From an uncultured Actinomycetes bacterium (GTDB lineage Bacteria > Actinomycetota > Thermoleophilia > Solirubrobacterales > 70-9), in NCBI GenBank assembly GCA_946482365.1, contig CAMLQY010000003.1, positions 62,001-126,000 of the forward strand: a DNA stretch of 64,000 bases. Direction: 5' to 3'. Below are positions 42,525 to 51,802 of this stretch, in pieces. The notes below the pieces were generated by a model. The model worked only from the letters and a program-made list of their open reading frames with translations. It was not told where the DNA came from and made no database searches. Each line of letters starts with the position of its first letter. Within the stretch, counting starts at the first letter, position 1. Made by a program: the position numbers and the translations under genes.

Positions 42525-43735
42525 CCTCCCGCCTCCTCCGCCCGCGCACGCTGGCGTTGCTCGCGGGCGCGGTCCTCTGGCTGTGGGCGGCGCGCGCGCT
42601 TTGGAACGCCACCGCCTCCGTTCCCCAGGGCCCGTCGGGCCTGCCGCCGGAGCGCTTCTTCAGCGACTCGTTCCTCGAGCGCAGCACCACCTACGAGCGC
42701 TTCCTGACGATCGACGGTCTGCTCGCGATCGTGACCCTGCTCGTCGTTCTCGCAATCTACGCGCGGCGCGGGCATCGCCTGATGCGCGAGTCCGCGGCGG
42801 GCCGGGTCGGCACCGGCATGCTGCTGGGAATGCTCGGCTTCGGGGTCGTCTGGCTGGCCGAGATCCCCTTCGGGCTGGCAGCCGTCTGGTGGCAGCGGCG
42901 CTACGGGGTCTCTCACCAGGGCTATCTGGAGTGGGTCGTCGAAAGCTTCCTCGGGCTCGGCGGGACGTTCGTCTTCGTCGCGCTGGCGCTGGCGGTGGCG
43001 ATGGGCCTGGCGGGCCCGCTGCGGCGCTGGTGGTGGGTCGCCGCAGCCCCCGTGTTCGCCGGGCTCGCCCTCCTCGCGGCCTTCGTAAGCCCCTACCTGG
43101 TGCCGAGCACCTCCTCCCTGCACGATCCGCGCCTGCTCGCCGACGCGCGGGCGCTCGAGCGCATCGAGGGGATCGAGGGGACGCGGTTCGTCGTCCAGGA
43201 CGTCGACCGCTTCACGACGGCCCCCAACGCCGAGGCCACGGGCTTCGGGCCGACGCGGACCGTCGTCCTCTGGGACACGCTCCTCGACGACGACTTCAAG
43301 CGCCCCGAGGTCCGCGCCGTCCTCAGCCACGAGGTCGCCCACCTGGCGCACGACGACCCGCTCGAGCTGGTCGGGTGGCTGGCGCTCTTCCTGATCCCCG
43401 CGACGGCGCTGATCGAGCTGCTCACCCGCCGTCGCGGCGGCCTCGTCCGGCCCGAGGCCGTGCCGGTGGCCCTGATCGTCCTGGTCGCGCTGCAGTTGCT
43501 CGCGACCCCCCTGCTCAACGCCGTCTCCCGCCGCGCCGAGGCGTCGGCGGACTGGTCGGCGCTGGAGGCTACGCGCGAACCGGCGGCTGCTCGGGCGATG
43601 CTGCGCCGGCTCAGCACCACCAGCAACCACTCGCCCGACCCTCCCGCGTGGACGTCGGCCCTCTACGGCAGCCACCCGACGATCATGCAGAGGATCGCGA
43701 TGACCTACGCCTGGGAACGGGAGCAGCGGCGCTGA
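42512..43735 (+). CDS. M48-type membrane metalloprotease
   Basis: About 407 residues if started at TTG 42512; the frame is open further upstream inside the previous gene, so the start is uncertain. Several N-terminal membrane helices precede the zinc motif HEVAH (VRAVLSHEVAHLAHDD). Later RRAEASADWSALEAT supplies the third zinc ligand region, and GSHPTIMQRIAM is a typical M48 ending. STE24/HtpX-like enzymes cleave membrane or misfolded proteins. Its 3' end overlaps the convergent secreted-protein gene by 53 bp. Confidence 0.8.
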   Translation: MGSLTSRLLRPRTLALLAGAVLWLWAARALWNATASVPQGPSGLPPERFFSDSFLERSTTYERFLTIDGLLAIVTLLVVLAIYARRGHRLMRESAAGRVGTGMLLGMLGFGVVWLAEIPFGLAAVWWQRRYGVSHQGYLEWVVESFLGLGGTFVFVALALAVAMGLAGPLRRWWWVAAAPVFAGLALLAAFVSPYLVPSTSSLHDPRLLADARALERIEGIEGTRFVVQDVDRFTTAPNAEATGFGPTRTVVLWDTLLDDDFKRPEVRAVLSHEVAHLAHDDPLELVGWLALFLIPATALIELLTRRRGGLVRPEAVPVALIVLVALQLLATPLLNAVSRRAEASADWSALEATREPAAARAMLRRLSTTSNHSPDPPAWTSALYGSHPTIMQRIAMTYAWEREQRR

Positions 43736-44981
43736 CCGCGCCGCCAACCCGCCGCTCGAGGCCGCGGACGATCGCTGCCATCCCCTTGAAGGAGTTGTAA
43801 GGGCCGGTTCCCGCTTCCGCGCAGATCGCACAGATCGTTCCCGTCTTCACTGTCACGATGACGTGCCCGTAGCGGATGCGCAGCGACCAGGCGGGTCGTT
43901 CGTCGCTCGGGCACCTGCCGAGGAACCCTTCGAAACCGTGAAAGGCGACGGCGTGTCCTCGGGGAAGCCTCAGCTCGTGGGAGGTGAACCCACAGCGCAG
44001 GGAGCCCGGCAGGGCATGGCCCCTCTCTCGGAGCTGTCTCCACTGGCGCGGGGAGTAGAGGTTGACGTAGAGGCTTTCGTAACGGCTGCGGAAGGGGTGA
44101 TCTGCGTAGAAGAGGCTCGCGCGGGGAGAAGCGATTGCCCGTCGCGTTGTCGAGTTGGTGTCCATCAGCCGCAAGGGGGGCAAGCCGTGGCCCGGGGAGA
44201 ATTCGCGCTCGAGCCAGTAGACCGGCACTTCCAGCGCAGGGTCTTCCAGGGCGACTTCGCTGTCGTCGTATTCGGCGGGCCTGTAGGGAGTGGGCGCTTC
44301 CACGTGCCGCTGTTGTATTTGGGCGAGCTCGGTGGCGATGCGGTCGCTGGCCGCTGCCTTTTTGCCGGGGACGAAGACCGTGGCGAGTGTCGCCCCCGTG
44401 CGCCAGACGAGGAACGAGCTCGTTTCGTCGTCTTCCCCGAAGAGGCTGTCCTGCCAGTGGAAGAGCCGGGCGGCGTCGCCGACCGTGGCTACCGGCGCGA
44501 CCTCTTCGGGCAGCTCGTCGGAGAGCGCGTGGCTGAGCAGCAGCCGGGCGACCGAGAGCCCCTCCTCCGCTGCTTCGGGGTTTGGCAGGCGCATCGCGCC
44601 GGTTCCAACCACGGGGGGCCGGGGACCGCCTCCCGGCACTCTGAAGAGGCGCGAGTACAGCGCCATGCAGCCAGCTGGCGCGTAGCGGTCGATGAACCTG
44701 GCAAGTTTGGGTTTCGGCTCCGCCGGCTCGATCCGGTCGCATTTGATTCCGCCCACCGGAAACTCAGGCGATCCATCGATCAGCAGATACCCGGGGGCCA
44801 GGTCGTGGAGCCGCAGCAGCAGTTGCAGCGCCGGGGGTTCGGACGGCCGCGCGCCGCTCGCGCTCGGCAGGGTGCTCGCTGCGGCGATCGCCGCGAAGAG
44901 CGAGGCTGCCACCAGAAGTCCGGCCCATCCTCGAACGCCCACTGGAGCCCCCGCCATCGGCGCGAGTATAGGCCCGCCCAA
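43683..44981 (-). CDS. secreted protein of unknown function, paralog A
   Basis: 432 residues with a signal peptide (WAGLLVAASLFAAIAAAS). No known family is recognised. It resembles the protein at 45061-46284: LLLRLHDLAPGY against LLLRLSDLPYGY, DPALEVPVYWLEREFSPG against DPTLKQPVYWLGRGFKPA, RCPSDERP against RCPSEAPT, and GPYNSFKGMAAIV against APYGSFEGMEAVV. Conserved Cys residues and a C-terminal CAICAEAGTG suggest disulfides. The C-terminus (PRRRSSRSSA) is basic and overlaps the M48 gene on the other strand. Confidence 0.7.
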   Translation of the reverse strand: MGGPILAPMAGAPVGVRGWAGLLVAASLFAAIAAASTLPSASGARPSEPPALQLLLRLHDLAPGYLLIDGSPEFPVGGIKCDRIEPAEPKPKLARFIDRYAPAGCMALYSRLFRVPGGGPRPPVVGTGAMRLPNPEAAEEGLSVARLLLSHALSDELPEEVAPVATVGDAARLFHWQDSLFGEDDETSSFLVWRTGATLATVFVPGKKAAASDRIATELAQIQQRHVEAPTPYRPAEYDDSEVALEDPALEVPVYWLEREFSPGHGLPPLRLMDTNSTTRRAIASPRASLFYADHPFRSRYESLYVNLYSPRQWRQLRERGHALPGSLRCGFTSHELRLPRGHAVAFHGFEGFLGRCPSDERPAWSLRIRYGHVIVTVKTGTICAICAEAGTGPYNSFKGMAAIVRGLERRVGGAVSAAAPVPRRRSSRSSA

Positions 44982-44987
44982 CCGGAA

Positions 44988-45055
44988 GAAGCGAAGGGCG
45001 TGCGGGTCGGCGAAAGTCCACCGAGACGGCGAAGATCGCCGTCGAAGTGCTGCGC
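44988..45055 (+). pseudogene. stray copy of the sucD 3' end
   Basis: These 68 bp match 41139-41207 of sucD with one 1-nt gap and one or two substitutions near 45017. The copy ends just before the stop of the paralog B gene and sits between two minus-strand genes, far from any sucD frame. It and the intact sucD end form a direct repeat flanking the 41.2-45.0 kb block. Confidence 0.88.
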
Positions 45056-45060
45056 TCGCG

Positions 45061-46284
45061 CTAGGGCGTCGTTCCGAGAGTCCGCTTCGGCCTCAGCCTC
45101 AGGGCACTGACGACTGCTTCCATTCCCTCGAAGGACCCGTACGGGGCGTTGGGGCTGGCGCAGGGGTGTGCGCAGACGGGTGGTTCGACGGCGACGAAGA
45201 CGCCTGGAAAGGCGACGCGAGCGGTGAAGAGAGTGGGCGCTTCCGATGGGCAGCGAGCGTAGTCGCGCCGGTAGCCGCCGTAGATCGTGGCCGTCCCTTC
45301 CGGCAGCTGGATGGTTCTCGTCTGGGTGCATTTCCAAGAGACGATCACGTGGCCCAGCTCCGAGCGCTGGAAGACCTCCCACTGGTGCGGGTTCCACTCG
45401 TAGAGGTTCGGGCCCACGTAGCGCGGTTCTTCGTACTCGAGCTGGACCGCCTTGCCGGTCTTTTCCCCCCGTCTGGAGATTTCGGTCATTTCCGCCTTTC
45501 TGAGGCGGACGGCGGGAAGGCCGGCGGGCTTGAAGCCTCTGCCCAGCCAGTAGACGGGTTGCTTCAGCGTGGGATCGTCGAGGGGAACTTCTCCGTCGAA
45601 GCGCTCAGCCTCGGTGTAGCGGGTCGGCCGTTCGATGTGAGCCTGCTGCAGCCGGGCGAGTTCCGGTGCCTGGCGGTCGTTCTCATTGAGCTTCGGGCCG
45701 AGCGCTCCGAGCATGGCGAGCGTGTTTCCCGACCGCCAAAGGGCGGCGGAAACGTGACCACTGAGGTGGTGAAAGCGTCGGCTCGTCGCGTGGAAGAGCT
45801 TGCTCGCATCGCCGACTCCGATCCCGCTCTGGAATTCGCGTAGTTGCAGGTCGTTTTCGTACAGGGCCTCGAGCAGTTCCGGCGCCACAGGCCAGGCCGC
45901 GTCGGCGGCCCGGTCGGTGCCGAGTGCCATGGCTGCCGACACCACCGAGGCAGGGCCAGGGGCCGTTCCCGATGGCGTAAACAACCACTCATACCCTGTG
46001 ATGCAGACACGCGGGTGGAAGCGGTGGAGGAACCGCTCCAGCCTGGGCGACGTGTCTTCGAATCCCCGGGGGGTCAACGTCCCGCAAGAGAGGAATTCCT
46101 CCGCACCCTCGTTCCCTTCGGAGACCGTGTAGCCATAGGGCAGGTCGGAGAGGCGCAGGAGCAGCCGGGTCTGGTCGGGCCCCTTTCTTGGAGCTGCATC
46201 GGCTACCGGCGTTAGCGTTGCCAGGGCGGCGATCAGCGCCAGCGCTCCCACTCGCCGATGAAGCCCCCTCAGAGCCCGCGTCAT
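45061..46284 (-). CDS. secreted protein of unknown function, paralog B
   Basis: 407 residues with a signal peptide (VGALALIAALATLTPVADA). It shares order and several blocks with paralog A at 43683-44981, including the C-terminal PYGSFEGMEAVVSALR. Cys pairs (CAHPCAS, CTQT, CITGYEW) suggest an extracellular disulfide-bonded fold. Function is unknown. It may be the original neighbour of sucD, with A arriving later. Confidence 0.7.
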   Translation of the reverse strand: MTRALRGLHRRVGALALIAALATLTPVADAAPRKGPDQTRLLLRLSDLPYGYTVSEGNEGAEEFLSCGTLTPRGFEDTSPRLERFLHRFHPRVCITGYEWLFTPSGTAPGPASVVSAAMALGTDRAADAAWPVAPELLEALYENDLQLREFQSGIGVGDASKLFHATSRRFHHLSGHVSAALWRSGNTLAMLGALGPKLNENDRQAPELARLQQAHIERPTRYTEAERFDGEVPLDDPTLKQPVYWLGRGFKPAGLPAVRLRKAEMTEISRRGEKTGKAVQLEYEEPRYVGPNLYEWNPHQWEVFQRSELGHVIVSWKCTQTRTIQLPEGTATIYGGYRRDYARCPSEAPTLFTARVAFPGVFVAVEPPVCAHPCASPNAPYGSFEGMEAVVSALRLRPKRTLGTTP

Positions 46285-46363
46285 CGGCGCGAGTATAGGT
46301 ACTGCTTGATATCCAAGGCGTACTTGAGATCAGCGGCGTCGAGGCGTTGCTAGGGTCGAGCGT

Positions 46364-47467
46364 ATGGCTTCCGACACGATTTCGTTTGCTCGCGGGGCTC
46401 CGAGCGCCGACATCCTGCCCAGGGACGCCGTGCGGGATGCGGCTGCGGTCGCGCTGGCCGAGGACTGGGAAAAGGCGCTCTCCTACGGGACCGGGATCGG
46501 GCATCCGGGGCTTTGCGAGTGGATCGCGGAGCGGCACGGCGGGCTCGACGCCGGCCAGGTGATGGTCGCCAACGGGTCGCTGGAGGCGGGGTGGATGCTT
46601 TTCGAGCACCTGCTCGAGCCGGGCGACCGGGTCGTGGTCGAGCAGCCGACCTATGACCGCACGCTGCTGATGCTGCAGCGGCTTGGGGTCGAGCTGGTGC
46701 CGGTCGCGCTGGAGGCCGACGGCCTCGAGATGGCGGCGCTCGAAGCCGCGCTCGCCGAGGGCCCGATCAAGCTCGCCCACGTCATCCCCAACTTCCACAA
46801 CCCCGCCGGCTGCACGCTCTCGGCCGCGAAGCGGGTGCGGCTGGTCGAGCTGGCCGTCGAGCACGGCTTCTGGATCTTCGAGGACGACCCCTACCGCGAG
46901 CTGCCCTTCGAGGGCGAGGCGCTGGAGACGATGCTCTCGATCGACAAGGCCGACCGCGTGGTCCACGCCTCCTCCTTCTCGAAGACGGTCAGCCCCGGCG
47001 TGCGGGTCGGCTACCTCGCCGGGCCCGGGGCCGAGATCGCGAAGCTGGCGAAGCGGGCCAACGAGACCTACATCTCGCCCAACATGCTGGCCGAGGCGGT
47101 CGTGCTCGAGCTCTGCCGCTCCGGCGGGCTCGACCGCAACATCGACTTCGTCAAGGGCGCGCTGCGCGCTCGTCGCGACGCTCTCGTCGAGGCGCTGCGC
47201 GAGCAGGTCCCCGAGGCCGAGTTCGTCGTCCCCGGCGGCGGCTACTTCCTCTGGCTCGATCTCGCCGAGGGCACCGACACGACGGCGCTGCTCGCCGAGG
47301 CCAAGAGCGAGGGCGTCGCCTTCGTCGCCGGCCCCGACTTCATGATCGACGGGGGCGCCAGCAGCCTCCGCCTCTCCTTCGCCAGCGTGCCTCCGGAGCG
47401 GATCCCCGAGGGGGTCGCGCGCATCGCCCGCGCGCTGGAGCGGATCCGAGCCGGCTCGCCGGCCTAG
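46364..47467 (+). CDS. PLP-dependent aminotransferase, class I/II (2-aminoadipate/MocR-like)
   Basis: 367 residues without a DNA-binding domain. VIPNFHNPAGCTLS, EDDPYRELPFEG and the Schiff-base Lys in SSFSKTVSPGVRVGY mark the LysN/ARO8-like branch, which transaminates aromatic, branched or 2-aminoadipate substrates. ATG 46364 follows an AT-richer promoter stretch. Its stop overlaps the convergent DtxR gene by 4 nt. Confidence 0.85.
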   Translation: MASDTISFARGAPSADILPRDAVRDAAAVALAEDWEKALSYGTGIGHPGLCEWIAERHGGLDAGQVMVANGSLEAGWMLFEHLLEPGDRVVVEQPTYDRTLLMLQRLGVELVPVALEADGLEMAALEAALAEGPIKLAHVIPNFHNPAGCTLSAAKRVRLVELAVEHGFWIFEDDPYRELPFEGEALETMLSIDKADRVVHASSFSKTVSPGVRVGYLAGPGAEIAKLAKRANETYISPNMLAEAVVLELCRSGGLDRNIDFVKGALRARRDALVEALREQVPEAEFVVPGGGYFLWLDLAEGTDTTALLAEAKSEGVAFVAGPDFMIDGGASSLRLSFASVPPERIPEGVARIARALERIRAGSPA

Positions 47468-48177
47468 CGTCCGTAGCGATCTGAGGAGAGGACGAGCTGC
47501 TCCGGGATCGTCGCCCGCGGCGGCGGCGCCGGGTCGGCGCGGACCGAGACCGTTTCGGCGACGCTGCGGGACACCTGGTGGCGGCCCTCGCCGGAGGCGA
47601 TCGTCACGCCCTCCTCGCCGGAGCTCTCGACCTTCCCCTCCAGCCCCGGGTGAAGGCCGGCGTCCTTGAGGTAGTGGAGCAGCTCCTCAGCCTCGTTCTC
47701 GAAGCGCAGCACGGTCACGACGGCGCCGGGCTCGACGTCGGCGAGCAGCGAGCCGGTCTCACGGGCGCCCTCGACGATCGGGTGCCCGTGGGGGCAGGTG
47801 GTGGCGTCGCCGATCGCCGCGCGCATCCGCTCCTCCAGCACCGGCGACATCGCGTGCTCGATCCGCTCGGCCTCCTCGTGCACCTCGTCCCAGGGGATGC
47901 CGAGCACGTCGGTGAGGAAGCGCTCGATCATGCGGTGCCGGCGGACGATGTGGCTGGCGTGCTCGCGCCCGGACGGCGTGAATTCGAGCGACTTGTCCTG
48001 CTTGCGCTCGACGTACCCGTCATCGGTCAGCCGGCCGATCATCTCGTGCACCGTCGGGGGCGAGAGCTGCATCGCGCGGGCGATGTTTGCGCCGGTCATC
48101 GGCAGCCCGGCCTCCTCCAGCCAGAACATGATCTCCAGGTACTCCTGCTCGGCGACGGTCGCGGTGTCCTGCGACAA
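47464..48177 (-). CDS. DtxR/MntR-family metal-dependent repressor
   Basis: 237 residues. The winged helix (QEYLEIMFWLEEAGLPMTG, then MQLSPPTVHEMIGRLTDDGY) is followed by the metal-binding/dimerisation region (HRMIERFLTDVLGIPWDEVHEEAERIEHAMS given in part, with Cys/His in TTCPHGHPI) and a C-terminal SH3-like FeoA domain. It would sense Fe2+ or Mn2+ and repress uptake genes. Targets are not visible in the window; the ferritin at the left edge is a conceivable one. Confidence 0.9.
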   Translation of the reverse strand: MSQDTATVAEQEYLEIMFWLEEAGLPMTGANIARAMQLSPPTVHEMIGRLTDDGYVERKQDKSLEFTPSGREHASHIVRRHRMIERFLTDVLGIPWDEVHEEAERIEHAMSPVLEERMRAAIGDATTCPHGHPIVEGARETGSLLADVEPGAVVTVLRFENEAEELLHYLKDAGLHPGLEGKVESSGEEGVTIASGEGRHQVSRSVAETVSVRADPAPPPRATIPEQLVLSSDRYGR

Positions 48178-48230
48178 GAGGTGCTCCTTCCGGGTGGTAG
48201 AGGTGGGCCGGGACCGATACTAATGAAGCC

Positions 48231-49046
48231 TCAGCGACCCTCCATCAGCGTCGCCACCACGGCCTCGTAGAAGCCGTCGCCCATCGCGCCTTCGGTGACG
48301 GTGACGTTGTCCCAGGCGGGCATCGCGGCGCGCAGGCCGGGGTCGCGCTCGGGCCCGTTGGCGACGACGAAGAAGCGTCCAACCGCGGCGGCGACCTCGA
48401 GGTCCTCGACCGAGTCGCCGACCCCGATGCACTCGGCCGGGTCATACCCGCGGGCGCGGGCGTGGGCGGCGACGGCGCCGGCCTTGCTGACCAGCTTCGG
48501 GACCAGGTGGTAGGCGTGGGTGGGGCCGTCGACGGCCGGCATCTCGCGACCGATCGCGCCGTTGTCGAGCAGTCGCAGGTCGTCGTGGCCTTCGGCCTCG
48601 AGCACCCGGTTGGCCTCCTCGAGGTCGACCTTGCCGCGGAAGAGGTGGGAGAGGATGCGTCCCGTGTGCCAGGGGGCGTGGTACTCGAGCCGCCCCTCGA
48701 AGCGCTCGAAGAGCATCTTCGGGATGCCGCGCTGCTCGATCTTCTCGTAGACGGTGCCCTCCTCGTCGGGGACGAGGTCGCCCGTCATCAGCGTCGTCTC
48801 GCCGTCGATCGCGAAGGCGCAGCCGGCCTCGTAGATGTAGGAGGTCTGGCCCATCAGCCGGGCGGACTCGTGCACCTGCGGCTCGCGGCGGCCGGACATG
48901 ATCACGACCTCGACCCCGGCCCGGTGGCAGGCCTCCAGGCCACGCGACTGGGCCAGCGAGAAGGCGCCCCCGGCGTCGCGGAAGAGGGAGGAGCCCTTGC
49001 CGAGCAGGGTGCCGTCGAGGTCGGTGTAGACGCAACTCAGGCCCAA
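48231..49046 (-). CDS. HAD-superfamily phosphatase (mannosyl-3-phosphoglycerate phosphatase/Cof-like)
   Basis: About 271 residues from TTG 49046; the frame is open to 49151 but the extra part overlaps the divergent gene. CVYTDLDGTLLG is HAD motif I, VVIMSGRR motif II, a Lys near KLVSKAGAVAAHA motif III, and CIGVGDSVEDLEVAAAVG motif IV. Type IIB capped phosphatases act on sugar phosphates or phosphoglycerates. Substrate unknown. Confidence 0.78.
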   Translation of the reverse strand: MGLSCVYTDLDGTLLGKGSSLFRDAGGAFSLAQSRGLEACHRAGVEVVIMSGRREPQVHESARLMGQTSYIYEAGCAFAIDGETTLMTGDLVPDEEGTVYEKIEQRGIPKMLFERFEGRLEYHAPWHTGRILSHLFRGKVDLEEANRVLEAEGHDDLRLLDNGAIGREMPAVDGPTHAYHLVPKLVSKAGAVAAHARARGYDPAECIGVGDSVEDLEVAAAVGRFFVVANGPERDPGLRAAMPAWDNVTVTEGAMGDGFYEAVVATLMEGR

Positions 49047-49089
49047 GAGGGGGGTTAAGGTAGCCAATTCGAGGGGCGAGAAGACGATC

Positions 49090-50898
49090 GTGAGCAGTGG
49101 AATTGGACGGAGAATCGTTGGCCTGGGGGCGCTTGTGCTGCTGCTGGGCATGCCTGCGACTGCAGCCGCGGATGGCTCGATGGCGATTCAGCCCGACGGC
49201 AAGATCGTGGTGGCCACCGAAGCTTGGCCGGCTTTCGGCTCGCTCGTCCGGCTGAAGCCGAACGGCCGTCGCGACCCGAGCTTCGGCAAGGGGGGCATTG
49301 CGATCGATCGGCGCATGCCGCCGCTGCGAGCGGTGACGGTCCAGCCCGACGGCCGCATTCTGGGCGGGGCGGCACCGGGTTTCCAGCTCAGCCGCTACCT
49401 CCAGGATGGCCTCGTCGACCCCAGCTTCGGGCAGGGCGGCGTTGCCGGCTCATTCGACCCCAACGACAGCCGTTTCGGTGAAGGACCGCAAGCGATCCTC
49501 ACCCAGCCTGACGGAACGATCGTCGTCGGCGGCTCGCGCCGGCTGAGCAAATTCTTCGTATCCCAGGCCATCGTCGAACGCTTCGACCCCAGCGGGAGCT
49601 TCCTGGAGACGGTCGGCCTGGTCTCGCAGACGAGCGCCGAGCCGGTCATCTCGGAATCCTGGCTGCAAGGCCTCGTGCCGGGCGCGAACGGGTCGCTGAT
49701 CATGGCGGGGAGGACATACGGCTCTTCCGGAGGCCGCGCTCTGCTGGCCAGGTTCGTGCCCGGCTCCGGCGCGCCCTACGACGGAACGTTCGGCGGCGGC
49801 GAAGGTCTGGTCCGACCCCCATCTCTCCCGGAGCACGGGGAGGCCAACGCCATCGCGCAGGGCGCAGGCAAGCTGATCGTCGCCGGCACGGCCAACGACA
49901 CTCTCCTGCTTGCCCGGTTCGACCAGGAAGGAAAGCTCGATCCGAGCTTCGGCGGCGGGGGGTTCGTCACTCCCCCGATCGAGGGCACGAGCGGGGGGCC
50001 GGGTAGGAGCGTCGCCAATGCGGTGTCCGTGCAGGAGGACGGGAAGATCGTCGTCGCGGGAATGACGTCGCAGTGGGGCGACTGGGTCCCCAATCCGAAA
50101 GCCGGCAACGGGTACAGCTGCAATGACGTATGCGAGGAGCCGCTGATTGCCCGCTTCACTCCCGACGGCCAGCTGGACACGAGCTTCGGTCGAGAAGGCG
50201 GCGTGATCCGCTTGACCAACCCCCTGACGATGGGAGAGAGGGTGCCGGGTCACGCCGACTCGGTGACCGTGTTGCCGGGAGGCGAGATCCTCGTCAAGGG
50301 CACCATGCGCACCTTGGACTTGGGGGGAATGGAAGTTCCTTTCCTGATGCGCCTCAACGCCGATGGGACGTTCGACCACCGCTTCTCCGGCATGGGCATG
50401 ACGATTCTCCGCCCGGCCTGCACGGGGAAGGACTTGGCGAAGTTGCGCCGTCGGGGTTGCGTCGCCAGCGCCCGAGCTCGGTTCCGGGTCGGCGGTCTCG
50501 CCGGCGGGCGGCCGGCTGTCTCGCTGCGGGTAAAGCCGAGCTTGCCCTGGGCCCGGATCGCCACCGTCCGCCTGCAGCTTCCGCCCACGCTGGAGGCGAC
50601 CCCCGCTCTTGCCGGGAAAACCCGGATCCTCGCCATTGGCGGCAAGCGAGGAAGCGCTTCTCCCGAGGGCGGCCCGAAGCGATACCTAGAAGCCAAGCCG
50701 AAGGAACCGAAGCCTGGCCGGATCGCCTTCAACGATCTCGGCGAACCGCGGGTGCTCGACGTCAGGCTTGGGCCCGGGGCCCTGCGAAGGGTGAGCTCGC
50801 TGCCGTCGGCGAAGCAGGCCTTCCGCGTCACGGTCAGGTTCGTCCACGCGGGATCGCGCGCAGGGCGCCAGACTTTGGTCTTCCGCGCGACTGGGTGA
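49090..50898 (+). CDS. secreted delta-60 repeat protein
   Basis: 602 residues, GTG start, signal segment IVGLGALVLLLGMPATAAA. Repeats of about 55-60 residues of the form QPDGKIVVA...RLKPNGRRDPSFGKGG run to about residue 430, for example LDPSFGGGGFVTPP and LDTSFGREGGVI. These delta-60 repeats probably fold as a beta-propeller. A beta-rich C-terminal domain (LPPTLEATPALAGKTRILAI) follows. Extracellular; function unknown. Confidence 0.8.
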   Translation: MSSGIGRRIVGLGALVLLLGMPATAAADGSMAIQPDGKIVVATEAWPAFGSLVRLKPNGRRDPSFGKGGIAIDRRMPPLRAVTVQPDGRILGGAAPGFQLSRYLQDGLVDPSFGQGGVAGSFDPNDSRFGEGPQAILTQPDGTIVVGGSRRLSKFFVSQAIVERFDPSGSFLETVGLVSQTSAEPVISESWLQGLVPGANGSLIMAGRTYGSSGGRALLARFVPGSGAPYDGTFGGGEGLVRPPSLPEHGEANAIAQGAGKLIVAGTANDTLLLARFDQEGKLDPSFGGGGFVTPPIEGTSGGPGRSVANAVSVQEDGKIVVAGMTSQWGDWVPNPKAGNGYSCNDVCEEPLIARFTPDGQLDTSFGREGGVIRLTNPLTMGERVPGHADSVTVLPGGEILVKGTMRTLDLGGMEVPFLMRLNADGTFDHRFSGMGMTILRPACTGKDLAKLRRRGCVASARARFRVGGLAGGRPAVSLRVKPSLPWARIATVRLQLPPTLEATPALAGKTRILAIGGKRGSASPEGGPKRYLEAKPKEPKPGRIAFNDLGEPRVLDVRLGPGALRRVSSLPSAKQAFRVTVRFVHAGSRAGRQTLVFRATG

Positions 50899-50956
50899 GG
50901 TAGCGACTGGGCGCCTTCTCGAGGAAGACGCTCGCGGGGCCATAAGCTCGTCCTTC

Positions 50957-51802
50957 GTGTGGCGACTCGGCGACAGGACCCTCGACCTGGCCCAGCCGCT
51001 TGCGGCTGGGATCGTCAACGTCACCGCCGACTCGATGTTCGAGGGGGCTCGTAGCGTCACGCCGGAGCAGGCGATCGCCGACGGGCTGGAGCTGGTCGAG
51101 GCCGGGTTCGACATGTTGGACGTGGGGGCGGTGGCGGCGCGGAGCGGGCCGCCGGTGCCGGCGGAGGTCGAGGCGGCGGCGCTGGTGCCGGCGATCGAAG
51201 GGTTGGCGGGAGCGGGGGTGCCGGTGAGCGCCGACACCTTCTCGGTCGATGTGGCGCGGGCGGCGCTGGAGGCGGGGGCGGTCGCCGTCAACGACATCTC
51301 GGGCGGCTCGGAGGAGATGTTCGAGCTGGTTGCGGAGACCGGCTGTGGCTACGTGCTGATGCACATCGAGGGGCCGCCGCGGGTCGACCGCCTGCCGAGG
51401 CGCTACGGCGACGTGGTCGAGCACATGAAGTCCTGGCTGGGGGGGAGAGTCGCGGCTGCCCAGCGGCTTGGGGTGGGAGAGGAGCAGATCGCGATCGACC
51501 CCGGACTCGACTTCGACCTGACGACCTCGCAGAACCTCGAGGTCCTGCGGCGGCTACCCGAGCTGCGCGCGCTGGGGCTGCCCCTCTACGTCTCGCTCTC
51601 GCGCAAGGACTTCCTCGGCGCCGTGCTGGCCGGCTCGTGGGAGGAGCGGCTGCCGGCGGGCGAGCGCGAGTGGGCGACGGTCGCCGCCGTGGCCCTGGCC
51701 GTGCGCGGCGGCGCCGACGTCCTGCGCATCCACGACCGCAGCTCGTTGCAGGCGATGAGGGTCGCGGGCCGGATCGTCGGCGGAGTAGCGCCTGATGGCT
51801 AA
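50957..51802 (+). CDS. folP: dihydropteroate synthase-like protein (diverged)
   Basis: 281 residues with a GTG start. LAAGIVNVTADSMFEG, VSADTFSVDVARAALEAGA, VNDISGG and SRKDFLGAVLAG follow the DHPS barrel, which joins p-aminobenzoate to the pterin pyrophosphate in folate synthesis. Key canonical signatures are altered: LDVGAVAARSGPP replaces the usual D.GGESTRPG, and DPGLDFDLTTSQN replaces DPG.GFGK...N. It may be an FolP2-like paralog with changed function. It overlaps the helicase gene by 8 nt. Confidence 0.7.
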   Translation: MWRLGDRTLDLAQPLAAGIVNVTADSMFEGARSVTPEQAIADGLELVEAGFDMLDVGAVAARSGPPVPAEVEAAALVPAIEGLAGAGVPVSADTFSVDVARAALEAGAVAVNDISGGSEEMFELVAETGCGYVLMHIEGPPRVDRLPRRYGDVVEHMKSWLGGRVAAAQRLGVGEEQIAIDPGLDFDLTTSQNLEVLRRLPELRALGLPLYVSLSRKDFLGAVLAGSWEERLPAGEREWATVAAVALAVRGGADVLRIHDRSSLQAMRVAGRIVGGVAPDG

